This document shows, in pieces, positions 25,458 through 32,924 of a stretch of 64,000 nt of DNA. The stretch is from Georgenia_B sunbinii (GTDB lineage: Bacteria; Actinomycetota; Actinomycetes; Actinomycetales; Actinomycetaceae): the NCBI RefSeq assembly GCF_036421855.1, contig NZ_JAZGOK010000006.1; one strand, 5' to 3'. Each line of letters begins with the position of its first letter. Within the stretch, counting starts at the first letter, position 1. The notes under the pieces were generated by a model. It worked only from the letters and a program-made list of their open reading frames with translations. It was not told the DNA's origin and ran no database searches. The position numbers and the translations under genes were made by a program.

Positions 25458-26618
25458 TCAGGCGCCCCAGCCGGCCTGGGTGCCGCCGACGCGCTCGGCG
25501 GCGATCTGCTCCAGGTAGCCGCTGGCGGCGAACGAGGCCATCGGGTCCTCCGGCAGGCCGCGACCGGCCCGCCACTGCGCGAGCTCGGGCCGAACGTCGG
25601 TCCAGAAGGCGTCCATGAGGACGCCGTTGGCGGCGAGGACGTCGTTGCCGGCCTGGGCCTCGGCGAGCGCGGCGTGGTCGAGGTTCAGCGCCTTGAGCAC
25701 CGCCTCCTGGACGTTGAGCACCGAGCGGATCTGCGCCGGCACCTTGGCCTCGATGTTGTGGCACTGGTCGAGCATGAACGCCACCTCCGAGCCCGCGCCG
25801 AGACCACCGCCGCGCAGCACCTCGACGATGATCCGGAAGAGCTGGAACGGGTCGGCGGCACCGACCATGAGGTCGTCGTCGGCGTAGAAGCGGGAGTTGA
25901 AGTCGAAGGCGCCGAGGCGCCCGAACCGCAGCAGCTGCATGACGATGAACTCGATGTTGGTGCCGGGGGCGTGGTGACCGGTGTCCAGGCACACCACCGC
26001 CCGCTCCCCCAGCGCGACGACGTGGGCGTAGGCGGTGCCCCAGTCCGGGACGTCGGTGTGGTAGAACGCCGGCTCGAAGAACTTGTACTCCAGCACCAGG
26101 CGCTGGTCGGCGGACACCTGGGAGTAGACCTCCGCGAGTGCCTCGGCGAGCGCGTCCTGGCGGGCCCGCAGGTCGTCCTGGCCGGGGTAGTTGGTGCCGT
26201 CGGCGAGCCAGATCTTCAGGTCCCGCGACCCGGTCGCAGCCATCACCTCGAGACAGTGCAGGTGGTGGTCGATCGCCTTGCGCCGCACCGCCGGGTCCCG
26301 CGAGGCGAGGGAGCCGAACTTGAAGTCCTCGTCCTGGAAGGTGTTGGAGTTGATGGTGCCCAGCCGCATGCCGAGGTCCTCGGCGTACCGACGCAGCGCC
26401 GAGTAGTCGTCGACGGTGTCCCACGGGATGTGCAGGGCCACCGTCGACGCACCACCGGTGTACCGCTGCACCTGCGCGGCGTCGGCGATCTTCTCGTACG
26501 GGTCACGGGGCACCCCGGCCTGTGGGAACACTTTGAAGCGGGTCCCGGAGTTGCCGAAGGCCCAGGAGGGCAGCTCGATGTTCAGGGCGCCCAGGGCGCC
26601 GGCCGCGGTGGCCGTCAT
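25458..26618 (-). CDS. rhaI: L-rhamnose isomerase, RhaI type
   Basis: A 386-residue TIM-barrel isomerase of the RhaI type common in Gram-positives. Visible motifs are IELPSWAFGNSGTRFKVF near the N-terminus, LKIWLADGTNYPGQDDLRAR (about residue 140), LEYKFFEPAFYHTDVPDWG with metal ligands, LDTGHHAPGTNIEF and FNSRFYADDDL. It converts L-rhamnose to L-rhamnulose. Its ATG overlaps the mutarotase stop by 4 nt, and the aldolase/dehydrogenase gene follows after 35 nt. Confidence 0.93.
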   Translation of the reverse strand: MTATAAGALGALNIELPSWAFGNSGTRFKVFPQAGVPRDPYEKIADAAQVQRYTGGASTVALHIPWDTVDDYSALRRYAEDLGMRLGTINSNTFQDEDFKFGSLASRDPAVRRKAIDHHLHCLEVMAATGSRDLKIWLADGTNYPGQDDLRARQDALAEALAEVYSQVSADQRLVLEYKFFEPAFYHTDVPDWGTAYAHVVALGERAVVCLDTGHHAPGTNIEFIVMQLLRFGRLGAFDFNSRFYADDDLMVGAADPFQLFRIIVEVLRGGGLGAGSEVAFMLDQCHNIEAKVPAQIRSVLNVQEAVLKALNLDHAALAEAQAGNDVLAANGVLMDAFWTDVRPELAQWRAGRGLPEDPMASFAASGYLEQIAAERVGGTQAGWGA

Positions 26619-26965
26619 GTCAGATCAGCTTTCTCTCGTTGGTCCTCGAGGTTGAACACCTCATCGAGGTGGACGAACTGCTCGTCAGGCCTGGCGGCGT
26701 CGGCCACGAAGTACTGGGACATCTCCGCCTGCCAGCGGGCGTTGACCGCGGTGGCGGCCATCGCCCGCTGGGCGGCGTCGAGGTCCTCGCTCTCCACGTA
26801 GCCGACGAGCAGCCCGTCCGGTGCCAGGAACAGTGAGTAGTTGCGCCACCCGGCCTCGTGCAGCGCCTGGAGCATCTCCGGCCACACGGCGGCGTGCCGC
26901 GAGCGGTACTCCTCCGCGTGCTCGGGCGTGATCCTGGCGACGAGGCAGTAGCGGCGCACGGTCAT
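26615..26965 (-). CDS. rhaM: L-rhamnose mutarotase
   Basis: A 116-residue protein of the RhaM family. The family core RHAAVWPEMLQALHEAGW contains the catalytic His (about residue 23); NYSLFL and LVGYVE complete the small beta-sandwich, and WQAEMSQYF the C-terminal helix. It interconverts alpha- and beta-L-rhamnose, speeding entry into the isomerase. Its ATG overlaps the receptor gene's stop by one base (TGATG) and its stop overlaps the isomerase start (ATGA), so it is coupled on both sides. Confidence 0.93.
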   Translation of the reverse strand: MTVRRYCLVARITPEHAEEYRSRHAAVWPEMLQALHEAGWRNYSLFLAPDGLLVGYVESEDLDAAQRAMAATAVNARWQAEMSQYFVADAARPDEQFVHLDEVFNLEDQREKADLT

Positions 26966-28053
26966 CAGAAGTTGAACTCCTCGATGTTGTCCGCGTTGAA
27001 GCGCGTGGGCGGACCGAGGACGATGACGCCGTCGGGGCCGACGGTGTACTCACCGAGCTCGCCGGCGGTGAAGGTGTCGCCCTCGCCGCTGATCATCCCG
27101 GACGCCAGTGCGGCGCCGGTCCAGGCGGCGAGCTCGCCGAGGGCGCCCGGGTCCCACAGCGCGAACTCGGTGACGGTGCCGTCGTTGATGTAGTCGCGCA
27201 TGTCGTTGGGGGTGCCGAGCCCGGTGACGGCGACGTCGTAGTCCGAGCCCTGCACGTAGCGGGCGGCGGAGAGGATGCCGACGGTCGTCGGGGCGACGAT
27301 GACCTTGAGGTCCGGGTTGGCCTGGAGCAGGCCCTGGGTCTCGGCGAAGGACTTCTCGTCCTCGTCGTCGCCGTAGGCGGTGGCGACCAGCTCGAGGTCG
27401 GCGTAGTCGGGGTTGCTGGCCAGCTCCTCCTCCATCACCGCGATCCAGGCGTTCTGGTTGGCGGCGTTGGCGGTCGCGGACAGCACCGCGATCTGGCCCT
27501 CGCCGCCGGCCTGCTCGGCGGCCATCTCGATGAGTGCCTTGCCGACCTCTTCACCGTCCACCTGGCTGACGAACAGGTCGCGGCACTCGGGGTCGACGTC
27601 GGAGTCGAAGGTGACGATCGCGGCGCCGCCGGCGCTGGCCTGGTCCAGCGAGGAGCACAGCGCGTTGGGGTCGTTGGCCGACAGCAGGATGGCGTCCACG
27701 CCCTGCTGGGACAGCGTGTTGATGTAGCTGACCTGGGAGGACGCCGAGGCGTCGGACGGCCCGGTGTACTCGTAGGTGCCGCCGAGCTCGGTGACGACCG
27801 CCTCCGCCCCGACCGAGGAGGTCTCGAAGTACGGGTTGTTCACCGACTTCGGCAGCATGGTGATTGCCAGGCCCTCGGCGAACTCGCCGTCGCCGCCGCC
27901 GTCACCGTCGTCCCCGGCGTCCTGGGTCTCCTCGGCGTCGTTGGTGGGCTCGTCGTCGGCGTCGTCCTGCGTCGTACCGCCACAGGCGGCCAGCGCCAGG
28001 CTGACCCCCAGCGTCAGGGCGATGGCACGAGTGCGTCGTTGCGTTCTCGTCAT
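26965..28053 (-). CDS. rhaS: Rhamnose ABC transporter substrate-binding lipoprotein
   Basis: A 362-residue lipoprotein. The signal peptide ends in LALAACGG (lipobox Cys about residue 23), followed by an acidic low-complexity linker (about 25-58) that spans the cell wall. The periplasmic-binding fold starts at LAITMLPKSVNNPYFETSSV and includes SQQGVDAILLSANDPNAL and VTGLGTPNDMRDYI, the RhaS/RbsB-type pentose/deoxyhexose family. AAAGGA 6 nt before 28053 selects that ATG over the one at 28068. It captures L-rhamnose for the permease pair. Confidence 0.9.
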   Translation of the reverse strand: MTRTQRRTRAIALTLGVSLALAACGGTTQDDADDEPTNDAEETQDAGDDGDGGGDGEFAEGLAITMLPKSVNNPYFETSSVGAEAVVTELGGTYEYTGPSDASASSQVSYINTLSQQGVDAILLSANDPNALCSSLDQASAGGAAIVTFDSDVDPECRDLFVSQVDGEEVGKALIEMAAEQAGGEGQIAVLSATANAANQNAWIAVMEEELASNPDYADLELVATAYGDDEDEKSFAETQGLLQANPDLKVIVAPTTVGILSAARYVQGSDYDVAVTGLGTPNDMRDYINDGTVTEFALWDPGALGELAAWTGAALASGMISGEGDTFTAGELGEYTVGPDGVIVLGPPTRFNADNIEEFNF

Positions 28054-28064
28054 GTCGGTTCCTT

Positions 28065-29120
28065 TCATCGTGCCGCGGGTGCGGCGGTGGGGACGGGGTC
28101 GTTCTGGTCGGGTCTGCGCCGGCGCAAGGCCTGGCGGGTGCGGGCAAGGACGTTGGGCAGCAGCACGGAGATGATGAGCAGCGACCCGGTGACGACGGTC
28201 AGCGCCTCGGTGGAGATGCGCTCGAGCCGCAGTGCGTTCTGCAGCGACATGAGCAGCACGACGCCGGCGAGCACGCCGGGCAGCGAGCCCTTGCCGCCGA
28301 AGATGGACACCCCGCCGAGCAGCACCGCCGCGACGACGGTCAGCTCCAGCCCGAAGGCGTTGTCGCCGCGGGCGCTGGAGTAGCGCATCGTCCAGAACGC
28401 ACCGACCAGCCCGGCGACGGCGCCGGAGGTGACGAACAGCAGGAAGCGGGTGCGCATGACGTGGATGCCCGCGTAGGCGGCGGCGGTGACGTTGGCGCCG
28501 ATGGCGTAGATGGAGCGGCCGGCCGGTGTCGCGTGCAGGACGACGGCGAACGCGGCGGCCAGCACGAGCAGCACCGGGAAGATGTTCGGCATCCAGCCGA
28601 CCGAGCCGATCGTCCAGCCGGTGAAGGCCCGCGGGAAGGTCGCCACCGCGCTGTCGCCGAGCAGCACGTAGGACAGGCCGCGGTAGAGCGCGAGCGTGCC
28701 GATCGTGACGGCGAGGGCGGGCAGGCCGAGGACGGCGACGAAGAAGCCGTTGATGGCACCGAGCACCGCCCCGATGACGACGGCGAGCACGAGGATGGTC
28801 TCCAGCGGCAGGCCGGCCTCCCACATCACGCCGATCGCGCTGGAGGTGAGACCCACCATCGAGGCGACCGACAGGTCGATGTCGCCGGTGATGATGATGA
28901 GGGTCATCGGCAGTGCGAGCAGCAGGATCGGCGCGAGGTCGAGCACGAGGAAGCCGAAGTTCCGGGCGGTACCGAAGTGCTCGACGCCCAGCGAGGCGGC
29001 GATGAGGAAGACGAGCGTCACCGCGATGATCGCGGCGTCCCAGCCCAGCGATCGCCGCGAGCGGCGAGCCGGTGCGGTGGGGGCGGTGTCGGCGGTGCGG
29101 AGCTGGCTGTCAACCGACAT
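28065..29120 (-). CDS. rhaQ: Rhamnose ABC transporter permease
   Basis: A 351-residue BPD_transp_2 permease with about nine or ten transmembrane helices. TLIIITGDIDLSVASMVGLT (about residues 75-94) is the family signature, and FGGKGSLPGVLAGVVLL lies in the conserved coupling region. It pairs with the neighbouring permease to form the membrane channel. Its start overlaps the end of that gene by 11 nt. The C-terminus is basic and cytoplasmic. Confidence 0.9.
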   Translation of the reverse strand: MSVDSQLRTADTAPTAPARRSRRSLGWDAAIIAVTLVFLIAASLGVEHFGTARNFGFLVLDLAPILLLALPMTLIIITGDIDLSVASMVGLTSSAIGVMWEAGLPLETILVLAVVIGAVLGAINGFFVAVLGLPALAVTIGTLALYRGLSYVLLGDSAVATFPRAFTGWTIGSVGWMPNIFPVLLVLAAAFAVVLHATPAGRSIYAIGANVTAAAYAGIHVMRTRFLLFVTSGAVAGLVGAFWTMRYSSARGDNAFGLELTVVAAVLLGGVSIFGGKGSLPGVLAGVVLLMSLQNALRLERISTEALTVVTGSLLIISVLLPNVLARTRQALRRRRPDQNDPVPTAAPAAR

Positions 29121-30150
29121 GGGTGGCCTTTCGTGACGCCTTCGCGTTGCGGACCGCGACGATCCGGTCGAGCGCGATGGCGCCGATGATGAGGGCGCCG
29201 ACGATGGCGCGCTGCCAGAACTGGTCGATGCCCAGGGTGGGGAGGGCGTTGTTGATCACGGTAAGGAGCAGGGCGCCCAGCGCGGCGCCGAGCACGGTGC
29301 CGCTGCCGCCGAAGATCGCGACCCCGCCGACGACGACGGCGGCGACGATGTCGAGCTCGATGCCGTTGCCGGCGGAGGCGTCGACGGTGCCGTAGCGGGC
29401 CGCGTAGAGGACGCCGCCGATGCCGGCGAGGATGCCGGCGACGATGTAGGCGGTCATCAGCCGCCGGGTGGCGGGGATGCCGGCGAGCGTCGCGGCCTCC
29501 GGGCTGGAGCCGAGGGCGTAGAGGTCGCGTCCGGACCGGTAGCGGGCCAGGTGGATCCCGACGGCGACGGCGACGACGATCGCGATCAGCGTGAGGTAGG
29601 GCATGCCGAGGATCCGGCCGGTGCCGAAGTCGAGGAAGGCGCGCGGGATGTCCCCGGCGCTGATCCGCGAGCCGCCGGCCCAGAAGTACACGACTCCCCG
29701 GAAGAGGTAGAGCGTGCCGAGCGTGGCGACCAGCGGTGGCACCCCACCGACCGTCACCAGCGCACCGTTGACGGCACCGCACAGCGCCCCGAGGAGGATG
29801 CCGAGGAGCACGGCCACCGGGATGGGCAGCTGGTACTCGCTCATGAAGGTCGCGGTGCCGAAGGCGGACAGCCCCAGCACCGAGCCGACCGACAGGTCGA
29901 TCCCTCGGGTGAGGATGACCATCGTCATGCCGGAGGCGAGGAGCACCGTGATCGCTGCTGCCAGCAGGATGTCGCGCACGCTCTGCCCCGACAGGAACCG
30001 GGGGTTGAGCGCTGCTGTGACGCCGATGAGGATCACCAGCGCGAGGACGAGGCCGAAGATGCGGGCGCCGAGCAGCGCGCGCAGCCGGCGGCCCCAGGCG
30101 GCCTCACGGGGCGGGGTGATGGTGGGCGGGGGCGACGTCGTCGTCGTCAT
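29110..30150 (-). CDS. rhaP: Rhamnose ABC transporter permease
   Basis: A 346-residue BPD_transp_2 permease, paralogous to its neighbour. MTMVILTRGIDLSVGSVLGL is the signature element and GGVAIFGGSGTVLGAALGAL the conserved coupling segment. Two different permeases with one twin-domain ATPase and one receptor are the standard RhaSTPQ arrangement. Its ATG overlaps the ATPase stop (ATGA) and its 3' end overlaps the next permease by 11 nt. Confidence 0.9.
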   Translation of the reverse strand: MTTTTSPPPTITPPREAAWGRRLRALLGARIFGLVLALVILIGVTAALNPRFLSGQSVRDILLAAAITVLLASGMTMVILTRGIDLSVGSVLGLSAFGTATFMSEYQLPIPVAVLLGILLGALCGAVNGALVTVGGVPPLVATLGTLYLFRGVVYFWAGGSRISAGDIPRAFLDFGTGRILGMPYLTLIAIVVAVAVGIHLARYRSGRDLYALGSSPEAATLAGIPATRRLMTAYIVAGILAGIGGVLYAARYGTVDASAGNGIELDIVAAVVVGGVAIFGGSGTVLGAALGALLLTVINNALPTLGIDQFWQRAIVGALIIGAIALDRIVAVRNAKASRKATHVG

Positions 30151-31667
30151 GCTGCCTCCACGGCAGTTCCGGCGCGGATGATGGACTCCTCGGTGGCGTC
30201 CGCCCGTGGGATGTCGGCGGCCAGCCGGCCCTCGCGCATGACGAGGACGCGGTCGGCCATGCCGAGCACCTCGGGCAGCTCGGAGGAGACCATGAGGACG
30301 GCGACCCCGCCGGCGGCGAGCTCGGTCATCAGGCGGTGGACCTCGGCCTTGGTGGCGACGTCGATGCCGCGGGTGGGCTCGTCGACGATGAGCACCTTGG
30401 GCTCGGTCGACAGCCACTTGGCCAGCACCACCTTCTGCTGGTTGCCGCCGGAGAGGGTGGCGACCGGGTCGGTGAGTCGGGCGAACCGGGTGTGAAGTCG
30501 CTCGGCCCACTCCCCGGCGGAGCGCCGCTCGCTGCGGCCGGTGAGCAGGCCGAGGGTGGACAGCGCACGGGAGCGCGGCAGCGTGATGTTGCGCTGGATG
30601 GACAGGTCGAGGATGAGGCCCTGCTGCCGGCGGTCCTCGGGGACGAGCGCCAAGCCGGCGGCCATCGCGGCCTTCGGGCGGCCGGCCGGCAGGGCGCGAC
30701 CGGCGACGCGGACGCTGCCCGAGTCGCGCGGGTCGACCCCGAAGATGCTCTGCACGACCTCGGAGCGGCCGGAGCCGACGAGCCCGGCGAGGGCGACGAT
30801 CTCCCCCGCACGCACGTGGAAGGAGACGTCGGCGAACACGCCCGTCCGGGTGAGGCCCTCGACCTCGAGGACGACCTCGCCGGGCTCGACGTCCTCCTTG
30901 GGGAAGCGGGTGGACAGGTCGCGTCCCACCATCCGCCGCACCAGCTCGTCGGTGGTGACGTCGCTCATGAGGTCGGTGGAGACGTGGCGTCCGTCGCGCA
31001 TGACGGTCACCCGCTGGCACAGCGCCTCGACCTCGCTGAAGCGGTGCGAGATGAACAGGATCGCCGCGTCCTGCTCCTGCAGGCCGCGGACGACGGCGAA
31101 CAACCGGTCCACCTCGACGCCGGACAGCGCCGCGGTGGGCTCGTCCATGATCAGTACCCGCGCGCCGACGGACAGCGCCTTGGCGATCTCGACGAGCTGC
31201 TGGTCGGCGATCGACAGCCCGCGGGCGGGGCGGTCGGGGTGCAGCGGCACCCCCAGTCGCTGGAAGAGCTCGGTGGCGGCCGCGTTCATCGCGGGCCGGT
31301 CGATGGTGCGCGCGGCGCCGAGCGGCTGGCGGCCGACGAAGATGTTCTCCGCGACGGTGAGGTCGGGGAAAAGTGTGGGCTCCTGGTAGATCACCGCGAT
31401 GCCGGACGCCATGGCGTCCGAGGTGGTGCGGAAGCTCACGGGGCGGCCGTCGACGGTGAGGCTGCCGGAGTCGGGCTGATGGACACCGGCGAGCACCTTG
31501 ATGAGGGTGGACTTGCCGGCGCCGTTCTCCCCGACGAGGGCGTGCGTCTCGCCGGCGTAGAGCTCCAGCCGTGCGCCGCGGAGGGCCTGCACGGCGCCGA
31601 AGCTCTTGGTCGCGCCGTCGAGGGCGACGACCGGTGTGCCAAGGGCGGGCGGTTCCTGCTGGGACAT
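30147..31667 (-). CDS. rhaT: Rhamnose ABC transporter ATP-binding protein with two ABC domains
   Basis: A 506-residue ATPase with tandem ABC domains. Domain 1 has Walker A GENGAGKST, signature LSIADQQ and Walker B VLIMDEPTAAL. Domain 2 has the degenerate Walker A GLVGSGRSE usual for this sugar subfamily, the signature LSGGNQQK and Walker B VLIVDEPTRG. It powers rhamnose uptake. It is the first gene of the catabolic operon. GAGGA 5 nt before 31667 favours that ATG over the GTG at 31679. A LacI-type operator lies 28-39 nt upstream of the start. Confidence 0.93.
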   Translation of the reverse strand: MSQQEPPALGTPVVALDGATKSFGAVQALRGARLELYAGETHALVGENGAGKSTLIKVLAGVHQPDSGSLTVDGRPVSFRTTSDAMASGIAVIYQEPTLFPDLTVAENIFVGRQPLGAARTIDRPAMNAAATELFQRLGVPLHPDRPARGLSIADQQLVEIAKALSVGARVLIMDEPTAALSGVEVDRLFAVVRGLQEQDAAILFISHRFSEVEALCQRVTVMRDGRHVSTDLMSDVTTDELVRRMVGRDLSTRFPKEDVEPGEVVLEVEGLTRTGVFADVSFHVRAGEIVALAGLVGSGRSEVVQSIFGVDPRDSGSVRVAGRALPAGRPKAAMAAGLALVPEDRRQQGLILDLSIQRNITLPRSRALSTLGLLTGRSERRSAGEWAERLHTRFARLTDPVATLSGGNQQKVVLAKWLSTEPKVLIVDEPTRGIDVATKAEVHRLMTELAAGGVAVLMVSSELPEVLGMADRVLVMREGRLAADIPRADATEESIIRAGTAVEAA

Positions 31668-31694
31668 CACTGTCCTCACTGGTTGACGTGACGA

Positions 31695-31706
31695 TGAATC
31701 GGTTCA
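31695..31706 (-). promoter_or_regulatory. LacI-type operator of the rhamnose catabolic operon
   Basis: TGAATCGGTTCA, a 12-bp near-perfect palindrome, lies 13 nt downstream of the -10 box of the operon promoter, so a bound repressor would block initiation or elongation. The same element recurs at 43381, 48195, 48268, 57670 and 57906 in front of rhamnosidase and oxidase genes. Confidence 0.8.
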
Positions 31707-31719
31707 ATGCTTGAGCGTG

Positions 31720-31749
31720 ACAGTACTCACACGAGTACCGTGTCGTCAA
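31720..31749 (-). promoter_or_regulatory. Promoter of the rhamnose catabolic operon
   Basis: Read on the minus strand: TTGACG (31749-31744), an 18-nt spacer, TACTGT (31725-31720). Two rhamnosidase genes show the same TTGACS/18-nt/TANNNT layout followed by an operator, which supports the call. Confidence 0.6.
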
Positions 31750-31815
31750 CGCTTTGATCGATCACAGCAAGATAACGGACACTCCGGCCACCTGCCGGTG
31801 GTGCCGGCACCAGGC

Positions 31816-31831
31816 GTTGTATCGTTGCAAC
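31816..31831 (+). promoter_or_regulatory. Second dyad, candidate autoregulatory operator of the LacI gene
   Basis: GTTGTATCGTTGCAAC is an imperfect palindrome with GTTG/CAAC ends and a central CG, the general shape of LacI-family sites. It ends 22 nt before the regulator's ATG. It differs from the TGAANCGRTTYA element, so it could serve this or another LacI-family protein. Confidence 0.4.
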
Positions 31832-31853
31832 ACGTCAGCAGGAAGGGGTGGCG

Positions 31854-32894
31854 ATGGCCGCCGCACGAGCGAGCATCAAGGACGTCGCGTCACTCGCACG
31901 GGTCTCCGTGGGGACGGTGTCGAACGTGCTCAACAACCCCGACCGGGTCTCCCCCGCGACCCGGGAGCGGGTGCAGGCGGCGGTCACCAAGCTCGGCTTC
32001 GTCCGCAACGAGTCTGCTCGGCAGCTGCGGTCGGGCACCAGCGGGATGATCGGCCTGGTCGTGCTCGACGCCGGCAACCCGTTCTTCGCCGACGTCGCCT
32101 TCGGTGCCGAGCAGGTGATCACCGACGCCGGGTACTCGCTCATGCTCGCCAACAGCGGTGAGGACCCCCAGCGGGAGGCGCGCCACCTCGACCTGTTCGA
32201 GCGGATCCGCGCCGAGGGCGTGCTCGTCTCCCCGGTCGACGCCGCCGGTGGCGCGCTCGCGCAGCTGCGGGAGCGCGGCATCCCGGCGGTGCTGGTGGAC
32301 CGCGGCACCGAGCTGACCCACGAGTGCTCCGTCTCGGTGGACGACGTCACCGGCGGGCGCCTCGCGGCCGAGCACCTGCTGGCGCAGGGCCACCAGCGCA
32401 TCGCCGTCGTCGGCGGCCCGGAGTCGCTGCGGCAGGTGACCGAGCGGCGGGCCGGGGCGCAGGAAGCGGTGGCCGGGGTCGCCGACGGCAACGGCCGGTG
32501 GGCACGGCTGGAGATCATCCCGACGGCGGCGCTGACCATCGCCGAGGGGCGGCGGGTCGGGACCGAGCTGGCAGAGCTCGACGCGGCCGACCGGCCGACC
32601 GGCGTGTTCGCCCTCAACGACCTGCTCGCGCTCGGCCTGCTGCAGAGCCTGACGCTGGCCGGCCTCCGGGTGCCGCAGGACGTGGCGCTCATCGGCTACG
32701 ACGACATCGCCTTCGCCGCGGCGGCCACCATCCCGCTGAGCTCGGTGCGCCAGCCGCGTAAGGACCTGGGGCGGATGGCCGCGAAGCTGCTCCTCGAGGA
32801 GGTGCGGGCGAATGGTGACGGCGTCGCGCACGAGCACCAGCACGTGGTGTTCGACCCAGAGCTCGTGGCGCGGGCGTCGACGCTCGGCCGATAG
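31854..32894 (+). CDS. LacI-family transcriptional regulator, predicted repressor of the rhamnose regulon
   Basis: A 346-residue regulator. The N-terminal HTH and hinge are SIKDVASLARVSVGTVSNVL followed by NNPDRVSPATRERVQAAV. The effector domain resembles sugar receptors: GLVVLDAGNPFFADVAFGAE, then ALIGYDDIAFAAAATIPLSS. It is divergent from the rhamnose operon and is the only LacI gene in the window, so it is the natural owner of the shared TGAANCGRTTYA sites. L-rhamnose or a catabolite is the expected inducer. GGAAGGGG 5 nt before the ATG at 31854 decides the start over the GTG at 31848. Confidence 0.88.
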   Translation: MAAARASIKDVASLARVSVGTVSNVLNNPDRVSPATRERVQAAVTKLGFVRNESARQLRSGTSGMIGLVVLDAGNPFFADVAFGAEQVITDAGYSLMLANSGEDPQREARHLDLFERIRAEGVLVSPVDAAGGALAQLRERGIPAVLVDRGTELTHECSVSVDDVTGGRLAAEHLLAQGHQRIAVVGGPESLRQVTERRAGAQEAVAGVADGNGRWARLEIIPTAALTIAEGRRVGTELAELDAADRPTGVFALNDLLALGLLQSLTLAGLRVPQDVALIGYDDIAFAAAATIPLSSVRQPRKDLGRMAAKLLLEEVRANGDGVAHEHQHVVFDPELVARASTLGR

Positions 32895-32924
32895 CCGGCG
32901 GACGGTGGTTCACGGGTGGCCGCC

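Noticed and set aside
20517..32894. Search for a classic AraC-type RhaS/RhaR regulator pair.
   Set aside because: Only a LacI-family gene is present; control appears to follow the Gram-positive/actinobacterial LacI pattern.
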